Below, one piece after another: positions 17,742-27,143 of a stretch of 64,000 nt of DNA. Location of the stretch: contig JBBAOE010000001.1 in assembly GCA_040401595.1 (NCBI GenBank), positions 1 through 64,000 on the forward strand. Direction: 5' to 3'. The position numbers were made by a program, and so were the translations under genes. Each line of letters opens with the position of its first letter. The stretch's first letter is position 1. The stretch is from RFPW01 sp040401595. Lineage in GTDB: Bacteria; Pseudomonadota; Gammaproteobacteria; Burkholderiales; Burkholderiaceae_E. The notes beneath the pieces were generated by a model. It was not told where the DNA came from, did not search any database, and saw only the letters and a program-made list of their open reading frames with translations.

Positions 17742-19148
17742 ATGCACCACCCATCCCATACCGAACGAAGCGTCCGCGCGGGTCGCAGGGCCCGCCTCGC
17801 GGCCACGATGGCTGCGCGCGGCGGCGGGGTTGCGATCCTGTTGACCGCGACCGAGAAGATTCGCAACCGCGATGCAGACTATCCGTTTCGCTTTGACAGC
17901 CACTTTCACTACCTCTGTGGATTCCCGGAACCGGAATCCGCGCTGGTTCTGGTCGTGATGCCCGATGGCGCAAACCGCACGATCCTGTTCTGCCGCGAAC
18001 GCGACCCCGAGCGCGAGACCTGGGATGGCTTGCGCTTCGGCCCGGACGGCGCTCGCGAGGCATTTGGTATCGAGGATGCGAGACCCATCGCAACACTCGA
18101 CGCGACGATAACGACCCTGCTGGCCAATTGCCCTGCGTTGTGGGTCGCGCTCGGCACCGACGCTGCGCTCGACGAACGCATCAACCGCTGGCTCGGCGCT
18201 GTGCGGGCACAATCGCGCGCCGGTGTCAGCGCACCATCGCAGGCGATTGACGTCCGATCGGCGATCGATGAGATGCGGCTGATCAAAGATTCCGTCGAGA
18301 TCGATACCATGCGTCGGGCAGCCATCATCTCGGCCGATGCGCACAAACGCGCCATGCGCACCACACGCCCCGGTCATTTTGAATATCAGGTTGAAGCTGA
18401 AATCCTGCACGAGTTTCGCCGTCGCGGCTCTCAAGCCCCCGCCTATGGCTCGATTGTCGCGGGCGGCGTGAACGCCTGCATCCTGCACTATCGCGAAAAT
18501 GATGCGCTGCTCCGTGCGGGATCGCTGCTGCTCATTGATGCCGGCTGTGAGCTCGATGGCTATGCCTCCGATATCACCCGGACATTCCCGGTCGATGGGC
18601 ATTTCACCGGTCCCCAGCGCGCGCTCTATGACATCGTCCTGGCCGCCCAGCATGCCGCCATCGCGGCCACGGTACCCGGTGCCCGCTTCATCGAACCGCA
18701 TGATGCGGCGGTCCGGGTCCTGACCCAGGGCCTGATCGACGAGAATTTGATTGCCGGTCCTGTGGACGATGCGATCGCCCAGGGAACCTACAAGCGCTTC
18801 TACATGCACCGCACCGGACACTGGTTGGGCATGGATGTCCACGACGTGGGCGATTACCGCGAGCATGAGGCGCCATGGTTTGACCCCGGCGCCCAGGCGG
18901 ACCCGGGGAGCGCAGCCCTGAGCGCGGCCGAGCGGCCATGGCGACGGTTGCAGGCCGGGATGGTGCTGACCATTGAACCGGGCCTCTATGTGCGTGCAGC
19001 CGACGATATCCCAGCCGGATTCCATGATGTCGGGATCCGAATCGAGGATGACGCTCTGGTGACTGCAACGGGCTGCGAGATCCTCACCGCCGACGTTCCG
19101 ACTGCAGCACAGGCTATCGAGGCCCTGATGGCAGAGGCGCGAGGTTGA
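17742..19148 (+). CDS. pepP: Xaa-Pro aminopeptidase (PepP)
   Basis: Dinuclear-metal aminopeptidase P that removes N-terminal residues before proline. The M24 pita-bread domain has all five ligands: D266, D277, H360, E412 (TIEPGLYV) and E435 (GIRIEDD). The N-terminal AMP_N domain is present (KIRNRDADYPFRFDSHFHYL). The 468 residues are slightly longer than the Escherichia coli protein (441), with an insertion around 385-405. The ATG at 17742 is supported by AGGGAG about 8 nt upstream. In many Proteobacteria pepP is followed by ubiH, as here. Confidence 0.95.
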   Translation: MHHPSHTERSVRAGRRARLAATMAARGGGVAILLTATEKIRNRDADYPFRFDSHFHYLCGFPEPESALVLVVMPDGANRTILFCRERDPERETWDGLRFGPDGAREAFGIEDARPIATLDATITTLLANCPALWVALGTDAALDERINRWLGAVRAQSRAGVSAPSQAIDVRSAIDEMRLIKDSVEIDTMRRAAIISADAHKRAMRTTRPGHFEYQVEAEILHEFRRRGSQAPAYGSIVAGGVNACILHYRENDALLRAGSLLLIDAGCELDGYASDITRTFPVDGHFTGPQRALYDIVLAAQHAAIAATVPGARFIEPHDAAVRVLTQGLIDENLIAGPVDDAIAQGTYKRFYMHRTGHWLGMDVHDVGDYREHEAPWFDPGAQADPGSAALSAAERPWRRLQAGMVLTIEPGLYVRAADDIPAGFHDVGIRIEDDALVTATGCEILTADVPTAAQAIEALMAEARG

Positions 19149-19176
19149 ACCGTCGTCCTCAGGCGAGTCCTGGACC

Positions 19177-20271
19177 GTGAAGCCTGAGATTCAGATCAGG
19201 GGGAACGGACCGGTCGCGCTCGCCTGTGGGCTCTTTCTGGCCCGGCACTGGCCTGATCCAGGCGCCATCACACTCGCGGCTGCGACGCCACCCGCGGCCT
19301 GGCTGGCTCAGCGGCCCCTGGCAATTTCGCTGGGCTCGCGCAGGCTGATCGAGCGGATCGCCCGGTTTCCCGTCGACTGTGGTCCGATCACCACCGTCGA
19401 AATCGCACTCAGCGGCCGCCTGGGCAGGGTCCGGATCCCCGCCCGCGATCTGCGCAGCCACCACCTGGGCGATGTTGTCAGGCATGGAGCCCTGGTCGCA
19501 GCCCTGGAGTCGGCGCTCGCCAACAGCGGCGTGCGGCGGGTGCCAAACCCACTGGCGACCGACGTCGAACTGAGTTCGCAGAGCGTCGTGATCCATGCCG
19601 ACGGCGATCCAGGACCGCAAGCGGATGTCCGCGAATTTGGACAGTCCGCCCTGCTGGCAGAGATCAGTCTGACGGGCCTCGGTCGTGGCACAGCACTCGA
19701 GCGGTTTACCGAGGAAGGTCCCCTGGCCGTTCTGCCACTGCCCGAACCCAACCGATGGGCCCTGGTGTGGTGTGCGCCCACAGCCATCACCGAGCAGCGG
19801 GCCCAGGCCCAGCCGCAGGCGCAACAAATCGAACTCGCCCGCGCGCTGGGGCCAGGCCTGACCCTGCATTCGATCGAGAATTGCCAGGTCATGCCGCTGC
19901 GCCGGCGCTCGCGTGGCATCCTGGTCGATCCCGATCCATCGCGGCCACAAGTCTGGATTGGCAATGCCGCTCAAACGCTTCACCCAGTGGCTGGGCAGGG
20001 GCTCAATCTCGGCCTGCGCGACGCCCATGGGCTCGCACAGCGCCTGACCGAATGGCGCCTTCACGGCGACAGCAACGCCAGCTCGCACAGCGCGCTATTG
20101 CACTATGAGCGCGGGCGCAGACGGGATCGCTCGACGACGCTGCGCATCACGGATGCACTGGCGACGATTTTCACCTGGCCCCTCCTCGGTCCAGCCCAGT
20201 CGGCTGTGCTGGCGACGATCGACGTCAATCCGGCCTTACGTCAGACCCTGGCCCGACAATTTGCCAGTTGA
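19177..20271 (+). CDS. ubiH: Ubiquinone biosynthesis FAD monooxygenase, UbiH-like
   Basis: FAD-dependent aromatic hydroxylase of the UbiH/UbiF group in ubiquinone synthesis. The FAD motif is at the N-terminus (RGNGPVALACGLFLAR). The diagnostic C-terminal motif GNAAQTLHPVAGQGLNLGLR matches the UbiH version, with Asn in place of the Asp of the general GD motif. Length 364 is a little short for the family (about 390). Start is GTG at 19177. Context after pepP supports UbiH over the paralogues UbiF/UbiI. Confidence 0.85.
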   Translation: MKPEIQIRGNGPVALACGLFLARHWPDPGAITLAAATPPAAWLAQRPLAISLGSRRLIERIARFPVDCGPITTVEIALSGRLGRVRIPARDLRSHHLGDVVRHGALVAALESALANSGVRRVPNPLATDVELSSQSVVIHADGDPGPQADVREFGQSALLAEISLTGLGRGTALERFTEEGPLAVLPLPEPNRWALVWCAPTAITEQRAQAQPQAQQIELARALGPGLTLHSIENCQVMPLRRRSRGILVDPDPSRPQVWIGNAAQTLHPVAGQGLNLGLRDAHGLAQRLTEWRLHGDSNASSHSALLHYERGRRRDRSTTLRITDALATIFTWPLLGPAQSAVLATIDVNPALRQTLARQFAS

Positions 20272-20340
20272 GTCTGGCAAGACGGGCACCAGCGGCAGCC
20301 CCCGGGCCAATGCCGATGTCGGACCAGGGACGCCATCCGA

Positions 20341-20399
20341 TACAATTGGGTCCCCCCCAAGCAACCGTGCGCGATCCGCAGGCCTGCGCAACAGGTTGC
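20341..20399 (+). promoter_or_regulatory. Possible promoter and folded leader of dusB-fis
   Basis: TACAAT at 20341-20346 is a plausible -10 box in the ubiH-dusB gap; no good -35 is seen. The leader that would follow can fold: GCAACC (20361-20366) pairs with GGTTGC (20394-20399), enclosing the palindrome GCAGGCCTGC. No ribosome-binding site is obvious before the dusB ATG. In enterobacteria the dusB-fis promoter is strongly growth-rate controlled; whether that holds here is unknown. Confidence 0.3.
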
Positions 20400-20412
20400 A
20401 ACGGCATATCCC

Positions 20413-21450
20413 ATGCAAATCGGCCGATACCATCTTCCCAACCGTGTTTTCGTAGCGCCCATGGCGGGCGTGACTGATCGGCCCTTTCGCCAACTCTGCC
20501 GGGCGCTGGGCGCGGGTTACGCTGTCTCGGAAATGGCCGCTTCCAACCCCCGCCTTTGGGATAGCGTCAAAACGGCGCGCCGCATTGACCATCAGGGCGA
20601 AGCAGAGCCGCGAGCAGTTCAGCTGGCTGGTGGCGACGCTGAAATGCTGGCCTTGGCCGCGCGTTTCAATGTTGAACGCGGGGCCCAGATCATCGATATC
20701 AACATGGGCTGCCCGGCACGCAAGGTTTGCAATGTTGCGGCTGGCAGCGCGCTGCTCGCGGACGAGCCGCGGGCGATCCGGATTGTTGAGGCGGTGGTTC
20801 AAGCGGTCGGTCAGGGGCCGGATGCTGTGCCCGTGACCGTGAAAATGCGCACCGGGCCGGGGCCTGAATCCCGCAATGCGGTGCGACTTGCTCAGGCCTT
20901 CGTCGATGCCGGGGCCGCCATGATCACGCTGCATGGGCGTACCCGAGCCTGCGGATTTCGTGGTGAGGCCGAATACGAGACGATTTCCGAGGTCAAGGCC
21001 GCGCTGCATGGGGCCCGACGGGTGCCGGTTGTGGCCAACGGCGACATCCGCAATCCCCGACAGGCACAGGAGGTGCTTTCAAGAACCGGCGCGGATGCCG
21101 TGATGATCGGTCGGGCGGCTCAGGGGCGACCCTGGATTTTCCGTGAGATGGTTGCTTTCATTGATCGTGGCGAGATCATCGCCCCCCCATCCATGGAAGA
21201 AATCCGCCGACTCATGACTGAACATCTGCTGGATCACTACCATTTTCACGGCGAGTACACCGGTGTTCGAACCGCCCGCAAACATCTCGGCTGGTACAGC
21301 CAGTCCTGGCAAGGTGGACAGGCGCTGCGTGATGCCTTCAATGTGCTGGATTCAGCCCCGGCCCAACTCTCCCTGATCGAGTCCTGGTTTGCCCAGGCTA
21401 CCGATCTAACTGCGCCGTGTGACGTCACGCCGCCTTCATTTCTCAATTGA
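20413..21450 (+). CDS. dusB: tRNA-dihydrouridine synthase DusB
   Basis: FMN-dependent reductase that forms dihydrouridine in the tRNA D-loop. TIM-barrel N-terminal part has NRVFVAPMAGVTDRPFRQL. The catalytic cysteine C100 is in NMGCPARKVCN, and the FMN phosphate-binding region includes VANGDIRNP and GADAVMIGRAAQGRPWIF. The 345-residue length is typical. It overlaps fis or nearly abuts it; dusB-fis is a conserved operon in Proteobacteria. Confidence 0.96.
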   Translation: MQIGRYHLPNRVFVAPMAGVTDRPFRQLCRALGAGYAVSEMAASNPRLWDSVKTARRIDHQGEAEPRAVQLAGGDAEMLALAARFNVERGAQIIDINMGCPARKVCNVAAGSALLADEPRAIRIVEAVVQAVGQGPDAVPVTVKMRTGPGPESRNAVRLAQAFVDAGAAMITLHGRTRACGFRGEAEYETISEVKAALHGARRVPVVANGDIRNPRQAQEVLSRTGADAVMIGRAAQGRPWIFREMVAFIDRGEIIAPPSMEEIRRLMTEHLLDHYHFHGEYTGVRTARKHLGWYSQSWQGGQALRDAFNVLDSAPAQLSLIESWFAQATDLTAPCDVTPPSFLN

Positions 21451-21470
21451 ACCTCTGGTTTTCTTACCCC

Positions 21471-21773
21471 ATGTTGCATCCCGATCGAGCCGCGCAAGAC
21501 GGCGAAGTACAAGAAGCAGGCCTCACCGGAACCCTCCGGACGAGCCAACCGACCATCGATGAATCCGTTGCATTCAATCTCCAGAAATACTTTCGGGATC
21601 TCGACGGCTCCCACCCCAGCGCCATCTATGACATGGTGCTGCGCGCCGTTGAACGCCCCATGCTTGAAGTGGTGATGAAAGAGGCCGCAGGCAATCAGTC
21701 GCGCGCCAGCGACCTGCTCGGTATCAACCGCAACACCTTGCGCAAAAAACTCCAGCAGCACGGCCTGCTCTGA
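21471..21773 (+). CDS. fis: DNA-binding protein Fis
   Basis: Small nucleoid-associated protein that bends DNA and controls growth-phase genes and recombination. The C-terminal helix-turn-helix is clear: NQSRASDLLGINRNTLRKKL, followed by QQHGLL. The N-terminal about 35 residues are longer and less conserved than in Escherichia coli Fis. I chose the ATG at 21471; a TTG at 21447 overlapping the dusB stop (TTGA) is the alternative. purH starts 1 nt after its stop. Confidence 0.93.
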   Translation: MLHPDRAAQDGEVQEAGLTGTLRTSQPTIDESVAFNLQKYFRDLDGSHPSAIYDMVLRAVERPMLEVVMKEAAGNQSRASDLLGINRNTLRKKLQQHGLL

Positions 21774-21774
21774 C

Positions 21775-23433
21775 ATGGCCAATCCAAATCGCGATGCCGA
21801 TCCTTCGGATTCACCCAGGCTGGTGATCGAGACCCACACCGTGACGCCGGTGCGGCGAGCCCTCATCAGCGTGTCGGACAAGACCGGCATCCTCGAACTG
21901 GCCCGGGGACTGGAAGCCCGCGGCGTTCAGCTGGTCTCGACCGGGGGCACGGCGAAGCTGCTCACGCAGGCGGGCGTGAAGGTCACCGAAGTGGCAGCGC
22001 TCACGGGTTTCCCGGAAATGCTCGATGGCCGGGTCAAAACCCTGCATCCCAAGGTCCACGGGGGCTTGCTGGCCCGCCGTGAGGTCCCCGAGCACCTGCA
22101 GGCGCTGGACGCGCACCACATTGAGCCGATTGATCTTCTCGTGGTCCAGCTCTATCCGTTTGAAGCCACGGTCGCACGCCCGGGCTGTACGCTCGAAGAC
22201 GCGATCGAAAATATCGACATCGGCGGCCCGGCCATGATCCGCTCGGCCGCCAAGAACTGGCGCGGCGTCGGCGTGCTCACCGACCCCCATCAGTACGAAG
22301 AGGCGCTGGCCGAGATCGACGCCCGTGGCGGGTTGACCGATCTCACTCGCTTCGCACTCGCCGTTGCGGCCTTCAACCGGATCGCCGATTACGACGCCGC
22401 GATCAGCGACTGGCTCTCCTCGGTGCAGTCCGATGGCAGCCGCACGCTATTCTCGACCCGGGGCACGGGTTCGTTCGTCAAAGTTCAGGATCTGCGCTAC
22501 GGCGAAAACCCGCACCAGCAAGCCGCTTACTTCCGGGACCTCTACCCGGCGCCCGGCTCGCTCGTGACCGGCCATCAGATCCAGGGCAAAGAACTGTCGT
22601 ACAACAATATCGCGGACGCCGACGCAGCCTGGGAATGCGTGAAGGGATTCACCGAACCGGCCTGCGTGATCGTCAAGCACGCCAATCCCTGCGGTGTGGC
22701 GATCGCCCCGACCTGCGTGCAAGCCTACGCCCGCGCCCTCGCAACCGACCCGACCAGTGCCTTTGGCGGCATCATTGCGTTCAATCGTGCGCTGGACGGC
22801 GAAGCCGCAAGCGCTGTCGCGCGCCAGTTCGTCGAGGTCCTGATCGCGCCGTCCTTCAGTGCCGAAGCCCGTGCCGTGTTCGCGGCCAAGCCGAACACCC
22901 GACTGCTCGAAATTTCGCTCGACGGCGTCGACCCCCAGGGGGCCACGGACTGGATTCGCGGCCACAACAAGATCGACGTCAAGCGCGTCGGTTCGGGCCT
23001 GCTCATGCAGACCGCCGACAACCACGAATTAACCGCCGCTGAACTGCGGGTGGTCAGCAAGATCGCCCCCACCCCCGCCCAACTGCAGGATCTGCTCTTT
23101 GCCTGGCGGGTCGCCAAGTACGTCAAATCGAACGCGATTGTGTTCTGCGCCGACCAGGCCACCGTGGGCATCGGCGCCGGACAGATGAGCCGCATCGACT
23201 CGGCCCGAATCGCCGGGATCAAAGCCGCCCATGCCAATCTCGAGCTGGCCGGTTCGGTCGTCGCGAGCGACGCCTTCTTTCCGTTTCGCGACGGACTCGA
23301 TGTCGTCGTCGATGCCGGCGCCATTGCCGTGATTCAGCCCGGCGGGTCGGTCCGGGACGACGAAGTCATCGCCGCCGCGAACGAGCGCGGGGTCGCCATG
23401 GTGTTTACCGGAGTGCGACACTTCCGGCATTGA
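21775..23433 (+). CDS. purH: Bifunctional AICAR formyltransferase/IMP cyclohydrolase PurH
   Basis: Catalyses the last two steps of de novo purine synthesis. The N-terminal MGS-like IMP cyclohydrolase domain begins at RRALISVSDKTGI and contains FPEMLDGRVKTLHPKVHGGLL. The C-terminal AICAR formyltransferase contains DLRYGENPHQQAAYF, CVIVKHANPCGVA and the active-site segment KSNAIVFCADQATVGIGAGQ. Length 552 includes a non-conserved N-terminal extension of about 23 residues. Confidence 0.97.
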   Translation: MANPNRDADPSDSPRLVIETHTVTPVRRALISVSDKTGILELARGLEARGVQLVSTGGTAKLLTQAGVKVTEVAALTGFPEMLDGRVKTLHPKVHGGLLARREVPEHLQALDAHHIEPIDLLVVQLYPFEATVARPGCTLEDAIENIDIGGPAMIRSAAKNWRGVGVLTDPHQYEEALAEIDARGGLTDLTRFALAVAAFNRIADYDAAISDWLSSVQSDGSRTLFSTRGTGSFVKVQDLRYGENPHQQAAYFRDLYPAPGSLVTGHQIQGKELSYNNIADADAAWECVKGFTEPACVIVKHANPCGVAIAPTCVQAYARALATDPTSAFGGIIAFNRALDGEAASAVARQFVEVLIAPSFSAEARAVFAAKPNTRLLEISLDGVDPQGATDWIRGHNKIDVKRVGSGLLMQTADNHELTAAELRVVSKIAPTPAQLQDLLFAWRVAKYVKSNAIVFCADQATVGIGAGQMSRIDSARIAGIKAAHANLELAGSVVASDAFFPFRDGLDVVVDAGAIAVIQPGGSVRDDEVIAAANERGVAMVFTGVRHFRH

Positions 23434-23471
23434 TCGACGGTCAGGCCCTGGGACCGGTATGCTCTGGCCGC

Positions 23472-24089
23472 ATGCGCATTCTTGGAATTGACCCCGGCTT
23501 ATTGCGTACCGGCTTCGGCATCATCGAACGCTCGGGCAATCAGGCCAGACACGTCGCCCACGGCGTGATCCGGATCTCATCGAATGCCGATCTGCCGGCC
23601 CGTCTGAAGGAAGTCTTCGACGGAATCCAGGCGACCATTCGCGAGTACCGTCCTGACCATTCCGCGGTCGAAGAGGTCTTTGTCAATGTGAACCCACGGT
23701 CAACGCTGATGCTCGGTCAGGCGCGGGGGGCCGCGATCGCCGCATTGACCGCAGCCGATCTGCCGGTCGCCGAATACACCGCCCTGCAAATCAAAAAAGC
23801 AGTCACGGGACATGGCCGTGCCAGTAAAGAGCAGATTCAGCGACTGGTCTGCGCACTCCTGCGGCTCGATCAGGCACCCTCGCAGGATGCCGCGGACGCA
23901 CTGGCTTGTGCCTTGTGTCATGCCAATAGCGCGCGAACGGCGGATGCACTGTCTCTGGCCGCAGGCAATGGTCAGCGTGCCATGACCCTGCGCCGCGGAC
24001 GCGTGTCGGCCGATACACCAACCGGACTCCCGCCAGCACTGGCCGCGCTCGGCCTGCGGGTGCGTCGAGGTAGACTGGTGTCGTCATGA
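23472..24089 (+). CDS. ruvC: Holliday-junction resolvase RuvC
   Basis: Endonuclease that cleaves Holliday junctions in complex with RuvAB. The ATG at 23472 gives MRILGIDPGLLRTGFG with catalytic D7. A conserved glutamate lies in AVEEVFVN and a final acidic pair in DAADALACALCHA. An upstream in-frame start at 23430 would put 14 non-family residues first and overlap purH. The 205-residue product has an about 40-residue basic tail beyond the core, longer than in Escherichia coli (173 aa). Confidence 0.95.
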   Translation: MRILGIDPGLLRTGFGIIERSGNQARHVAHGVIRISSNADLPARLKEVFDGIQATIREYRPDHSAVEEVFVNVNPRSTLMLGQARGAAIAALTAADLPVAEYTALQIKKAVTGHGRASKEQIQRLVCALLRLDQAPSQDAADALACALCHANSARTADALSLAAGNGQRAMTLRRGRVSADTPTGLPPALAALGLRVRRGRLVSS

Positions 24090-24670
24090 TTGGACGAATC
24101 AACGGCCTACTGGTCGAAAAAAACCCACCCCAGGTGGTCATCATGGCCCATGGACTGGGCTATGAGGTCGACGTGCCAATGAGCACCTTTTGCGTCCTGC
24201 CCGCGCTCGGTCAGGAAACAACGCTGCTCACGCACCTCATCGTTCGCGAAGACGCGCATCTGCTCTACGGGTTTCTGACCGGGGCCGAACGCCAGGCATT
24301 TCGGGCGCTCATCCGGATCAGCGGCGTCGGGCCGCGCATCGCCCTGGCCGTACTATCCGGGATGACGGTTGACGACCTGACCCAGGCCGTCGCCAGCCAG
24401 CAAACCGCCCGACTGCAAAAGGTGCCAGGCATCGGCAAGAAAACCGCCGAACGCCTGTTGCTCGAGCTCAAGGGCCGTTTGGGAGACGCGCTTCCGGGTG
24501 CCGGGGGGCTGGGTGCCACAGGCACGGACACGCAGTCAGACACCCTGCACGCCCTCGCTGCACTGGGTTATTCCGACCGCGAAGCCAGCGCCGCCGTGCG
24601 TGCGCTCGCGCCCGGCCTGTCGGTTGACGAGGGAATCCGGCAGGCGCTGAAATCACTGGCCCGTGGTTAA
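24086..24670 (+). CDS. ruvA: Holliday-junction branch-migration protein RuvA
   Basis: Forms the tetramer that holds the four-way junction and recruits RuvB. The N-terminal OB domain begins MIGRINGLLVEKNPPQV. Tandem helix-hairpin-helix motifs are LIRISGVGPRIALAVLSG and LQKVPGIGKKTAERLLLEL. The C-terminal RuvB-binding domain ends DEGIRQALKSLAR. Length 194. Overlaps ruvC by 4 nt (ATGA). Confidence 0.97.
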   Translation: MIGRINGLLVEKNPPQVVIMAHGLGYEVDVPMSTFCVLPALGQETTLLTHLIVREDAHLLYGFLTGAERQAFRALIRISGVGPRIALAVLSGMTVDDLTQAVASQQTARLQKVPGIGKKTAERLLLELKGRLGDALPGAGGLGATGTDTQSDTLHALAALGYSDREASAAVRALAPGLSVDEGIRQALKSLARG

Positions 24671-24673
24671 GCG

Positions 24674-25690
24674 ATGAGCGACAGCGAAACCGACCGGATC
24701 ATTTCCGCTGTGCGGACCAGCCCCAGCGAAGACGTCGTCGAACGCGCGCTGCGGCCCCGCCGGCTCGATGACTACGTGGGTCAGCCACGGATACGGGAAC
24801 AGCTCGATATCTTCATGACCGCAGCCCGAGGGCGCTCAGAAGCGCTCGACCACGTGCTGCTCTTTGGTCCACCCGGCCTGGGTAAGACCACCTTGGCCCA
24901 TATCGTGGCAGCCGAGATGGGGGTCAATCTTCGTCAGACCTCGGGTCCCGTCTTGGAGCGCCCGGGTGACCTGGCCGCGCAACTGACCAATCTGGAAAAG
25001 AACGACGTCCTGTTCATTGATGAGATCCACCGTCTGAGTCCGGTCGTGGAAGAGATTCTGTATCCAGCGCTTGAAGATTTTCAACTCGACATCATGATTG
25101 GCGAAGGGCCAGCTGCCCGGTCGATCAAGCTTGAACTGCAACCCTTCACCCTGATCGGCGCGACCACCCGTGCTGGCATGCTGACCAACCCGCTGCGGGA
25201 CCGTTTCGGGATCGTCGCCCGACTCGAGTTCTATTCGGTGGAAGATCTGACCCGCATCGTGCTGCGCTCGGCCGGACTGTTAGGCGCACCCATCGAAGCC
25301 TCTGGGGCGCAGGAAATCGCCAAGCGGGCGCGCGGTACACCGAGGATTGCAAACCGTCTGCTGCGCCGGGTTCGGGACTTCGCCCAGGTCAAAGGACGCG
25401 GACATATTGATGCAGAAATCGCTGACCGTGCACTCGCCATGCTGGATGTCGATGCCGCTGGATTCGACGTCATGGATCGGGCGCTGCTACGCGCCATCAT
25501 CGAACGGTTTGATGGCGGACCGGTCGGTGTTGATAATCTGGCGGCCGCGATCGGGGAAGAGCGGGACACGATCGAAGATGTCATCGAACCGTTCCTGATC
25601 CAGCAAGGCTATGTGCAGCGTACGCCCCGCGGGCGCATCGCCACGGCGACCGCCTGGCGGCACTTCGGGCTCACAGAGCCCAACCCATGA
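24674..25690 (+). CDS. ruvB: Holliday-junction helicase RuvB
   Basis: AAA+ ATPase motor of RuvAB branch migration. Walker A GPPGLGKT is at residues 65-72, Walker B in LFIDEIHRL, sensor 1 in IGATTRAGML, and the winged-helix domain is C-terminal (GGPVGVDNLAAAIGEE). Length 338. Starts 3 nt after ruvA and overlaps the rhomboid gene by 4 nt. Confidence 0.98.
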   Translation: MSDSETDRIISAVRTSPSEDVVERALRPRRLDDYVGQPRIREQLDIFMTAARGRSEALDHVLLFGPPGLGKTTLAHIVAAEMGVNLRQTSGPVLERPGDLAAQLTNLEKNDVLFIDEIHRLSPVVEEILYPALEDFQLDIMIGEGPAARSIKLELQPFTLIGATTRAGMLTNPLRDRFGIVARLEFYSVEDLTRIVLRSAGLLGAPIEASGAQEIAKRARGTPRIANRLLRRVRDFAQVKGRGHIDAEIADRALAMLDVDAAGFDVMDRALLRAIIERFDGGPVGVDNLAAAIGEERDTIEDVIEPFLIQQGYVQRTPRGRIATATAWRHFGLTEPNP

Positions 25691-26409
25691 CCGTCACCCA
25701 TGTCCTGATCGCGCTCAACGTCGCGGCCTGGGTTCTCAATGTGGTCACGGGGGTCGACCCACTCTCGCCGTCCCCTCAGGACCTGTTTGCGTGGGGCGCC
25801 AGTCACGTCCTAGCCAATGCCGAGCAGCCCTGGCGACTGCTGAGCTCGACCTTCCTCCATGTGGGCCTGCTGCATCTAGCGGTCAACATGCAGGCCCTCT
25901 GGGTGGCGGGGCCGATTGCGGATGCAATGCTCGGACGCTGGCAGTTCCTGATGATCTATCTGTGCGCGGGCATCTTCGGCGGGCTCGCAGCCATGATCGG
26001 TGCGCAGCCAACCACGGTACTGGTGGGCGCGTCCGGCGCCGTGTTCGGCACCATGGGGGCGATCGCCGCTGGGGTCTTTCGCCATGGCGACCGTTTGCGC
26101 GAGGAAGTGGTCGCTTCGCTCAAGCGCCTACTATGGTCGTTTGTCGCCATTAACCTGCTCATCGGATTCCTGCTGCCTGGGGTTAGCAACGCGGCGCATC
26201 TGGGCGGACTGTTGAGTGGATTTGCACTGAGCTGCGGCCTGGCCGCACCGGGTTCGCAGCCGCGTCACACGGGCATACGCGCAGCGCTGATGCTCGCCCT
26301 GGCGCTGACACTCATGTTGGGGCTGTTTCGCTGGCTGACCGATGCCAACCCAATCCACGCCATTGGAAACCTGGGTGGTGCAAACGGGCCTGGCGAATCT
26401 GGACGCTAA
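25687..26409 (+). CDS. Rhomboid-family intramembrane serine protease
   Basis: Six or seven hydrophobic segments with the rhomboid dyad: S116 in GASGAVFG (residues 114-121) and H171 in SNAAHLGGLLSG. An early HLAVNMQALW segment (H63, N67) corresponds to the oxyanion-hole region of family members, so the protein looks active. The 240-residue size fits. Physiological substrates cannot be inferred. It is translationally coupled to ruvB (ATGA) and sits between ruvCAB and tol-pal; substrate links to either are not shown. Confidence 0.88.
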   Translation: MTVTHVLIALNVAAWVLNVVTGVDPLSPSPQDLFAWGASHVLANAEQPWRLLSSTFLHVGLLHLAVNMQALWVAGPIADAMLGRWQFLMIYLCAGIFGGLAAMIGAQPTTVLVGASGAVFGTMGAIAAGVFRHGDRLREEVVASLKRLLWSFVAINLLIGFLLPGVSNAAHLGGLLSGFALSCGLAAPGSQPRHTGIRAALMLALALTLMLGLFRWLTDANPIHAIGNLGGANGPGESGR

Positions 26410-26464
26410 AATTGCGACGGTTCCACCTTTAGCCCTCCCGACTCCTGCCTTTATAGAATTCAGC

Positions 26465-27133
26465 ATGAATCAAGAAATGTCCATCCTCTCGCTGATCTCT
26501 GGCGCCAGCCTCCCCGTCCAGTTCGTGATGGCGGGCCTCCTGACGATCTCGGTGGCCTCCTGGACCACGATCTTCAGCAAAATCTTTGCGATCCGGGCAG
26601 CCCAGCGGGCGACCACCGCATTCGAAGCCGATTTCTGGTCGGGCGGCGATCTGGCAGAACTCGCCAAGCTCATGCGTGGGCGACCGGATGCCGGTCCTCT
26701 GGCCCGAATTTTTGATGCTGGGCTGCAGGAATTTTCCAAAGTCCGCCAGCAAAAATCCGGCGATGTGGGGTCGATGATCGACGGCGCCCGCCGCGCTATG
26801 CGGGCAAGCTATCAGCGTGAATTCGACAGCCTGGAATCCAACCTGGCAATGCTGGCTTCGGCCGGTTCCGTCAGCCCCTACATCGGACTGTTCGGCACGG
26901 TCTGGGGCATCATGAATTCATTCCGGGGCCTCGCCAATGTGCAACAGGCCACTCTGCAATCGGTGGCTCCCGGCATTGCTGAAGCGCTCGTCGCTACCGC
27001 GATCGGGCTGTTCGCAGCGATCCCTGCAGTCGTTGCCTACAATCGTTTCGCTAACGATATCGATCGACTGGCAAACCGCTGCGACACCTTCATGGAAGAG
27101 TTTCTCAACATCCTGCAGCGCCAGGCAAGGTAA
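26465..27133 (+). CDS. tolQ: Tol-Pal inner-membrane proton channel subunit TolQ
   Basis: MotA/TolQ/ExbB-family protein that forms the proton channel with TolR and powers TolA during outer-membrane constriction at division. Three transmembrane segments: about 15-38, and two C-terminal ones within GSVSPYIGLFGTVWGIMNSF and LVATAIGLFAAIPAVVAYN. I placed the start at the ATG at 26465; an in-frame upstream ATG at 26342 lies inside the rhomboid gene. Length 222, normal. The usual ybgC gene in front of tolQ is missing here. Confidence 0.95.
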   Translation: MNQEMSILSLISGASLPVQFVMAGLLTISVASWTTIFSKIFAIRAAQRATTAFEADFWSGGDLAELAKLMRGRPDAGPLARIFDAGLQEFSKVRQQKSGDVGSMIDGARRAMRASYQREFDSLESNLAMLASAGSVSPYIGLFGTVWGIMNSFRGLANVQQATLQSVAPGIAEALVATAIGLFAAIPAVVAYNRFANDIDRLANRCDTFMEEFLNILQRQAR

Positions 27134-27143
27134 GGTAAGCGAC

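Noticed and set aside
17703..19025. Long open frame (440 codons) antisense to pepP
   Set aside because: It is the mirror of a strongly conserved M24 peptidase in GC-rich DNA, with no recognisable domain and no ribosome-binding site.
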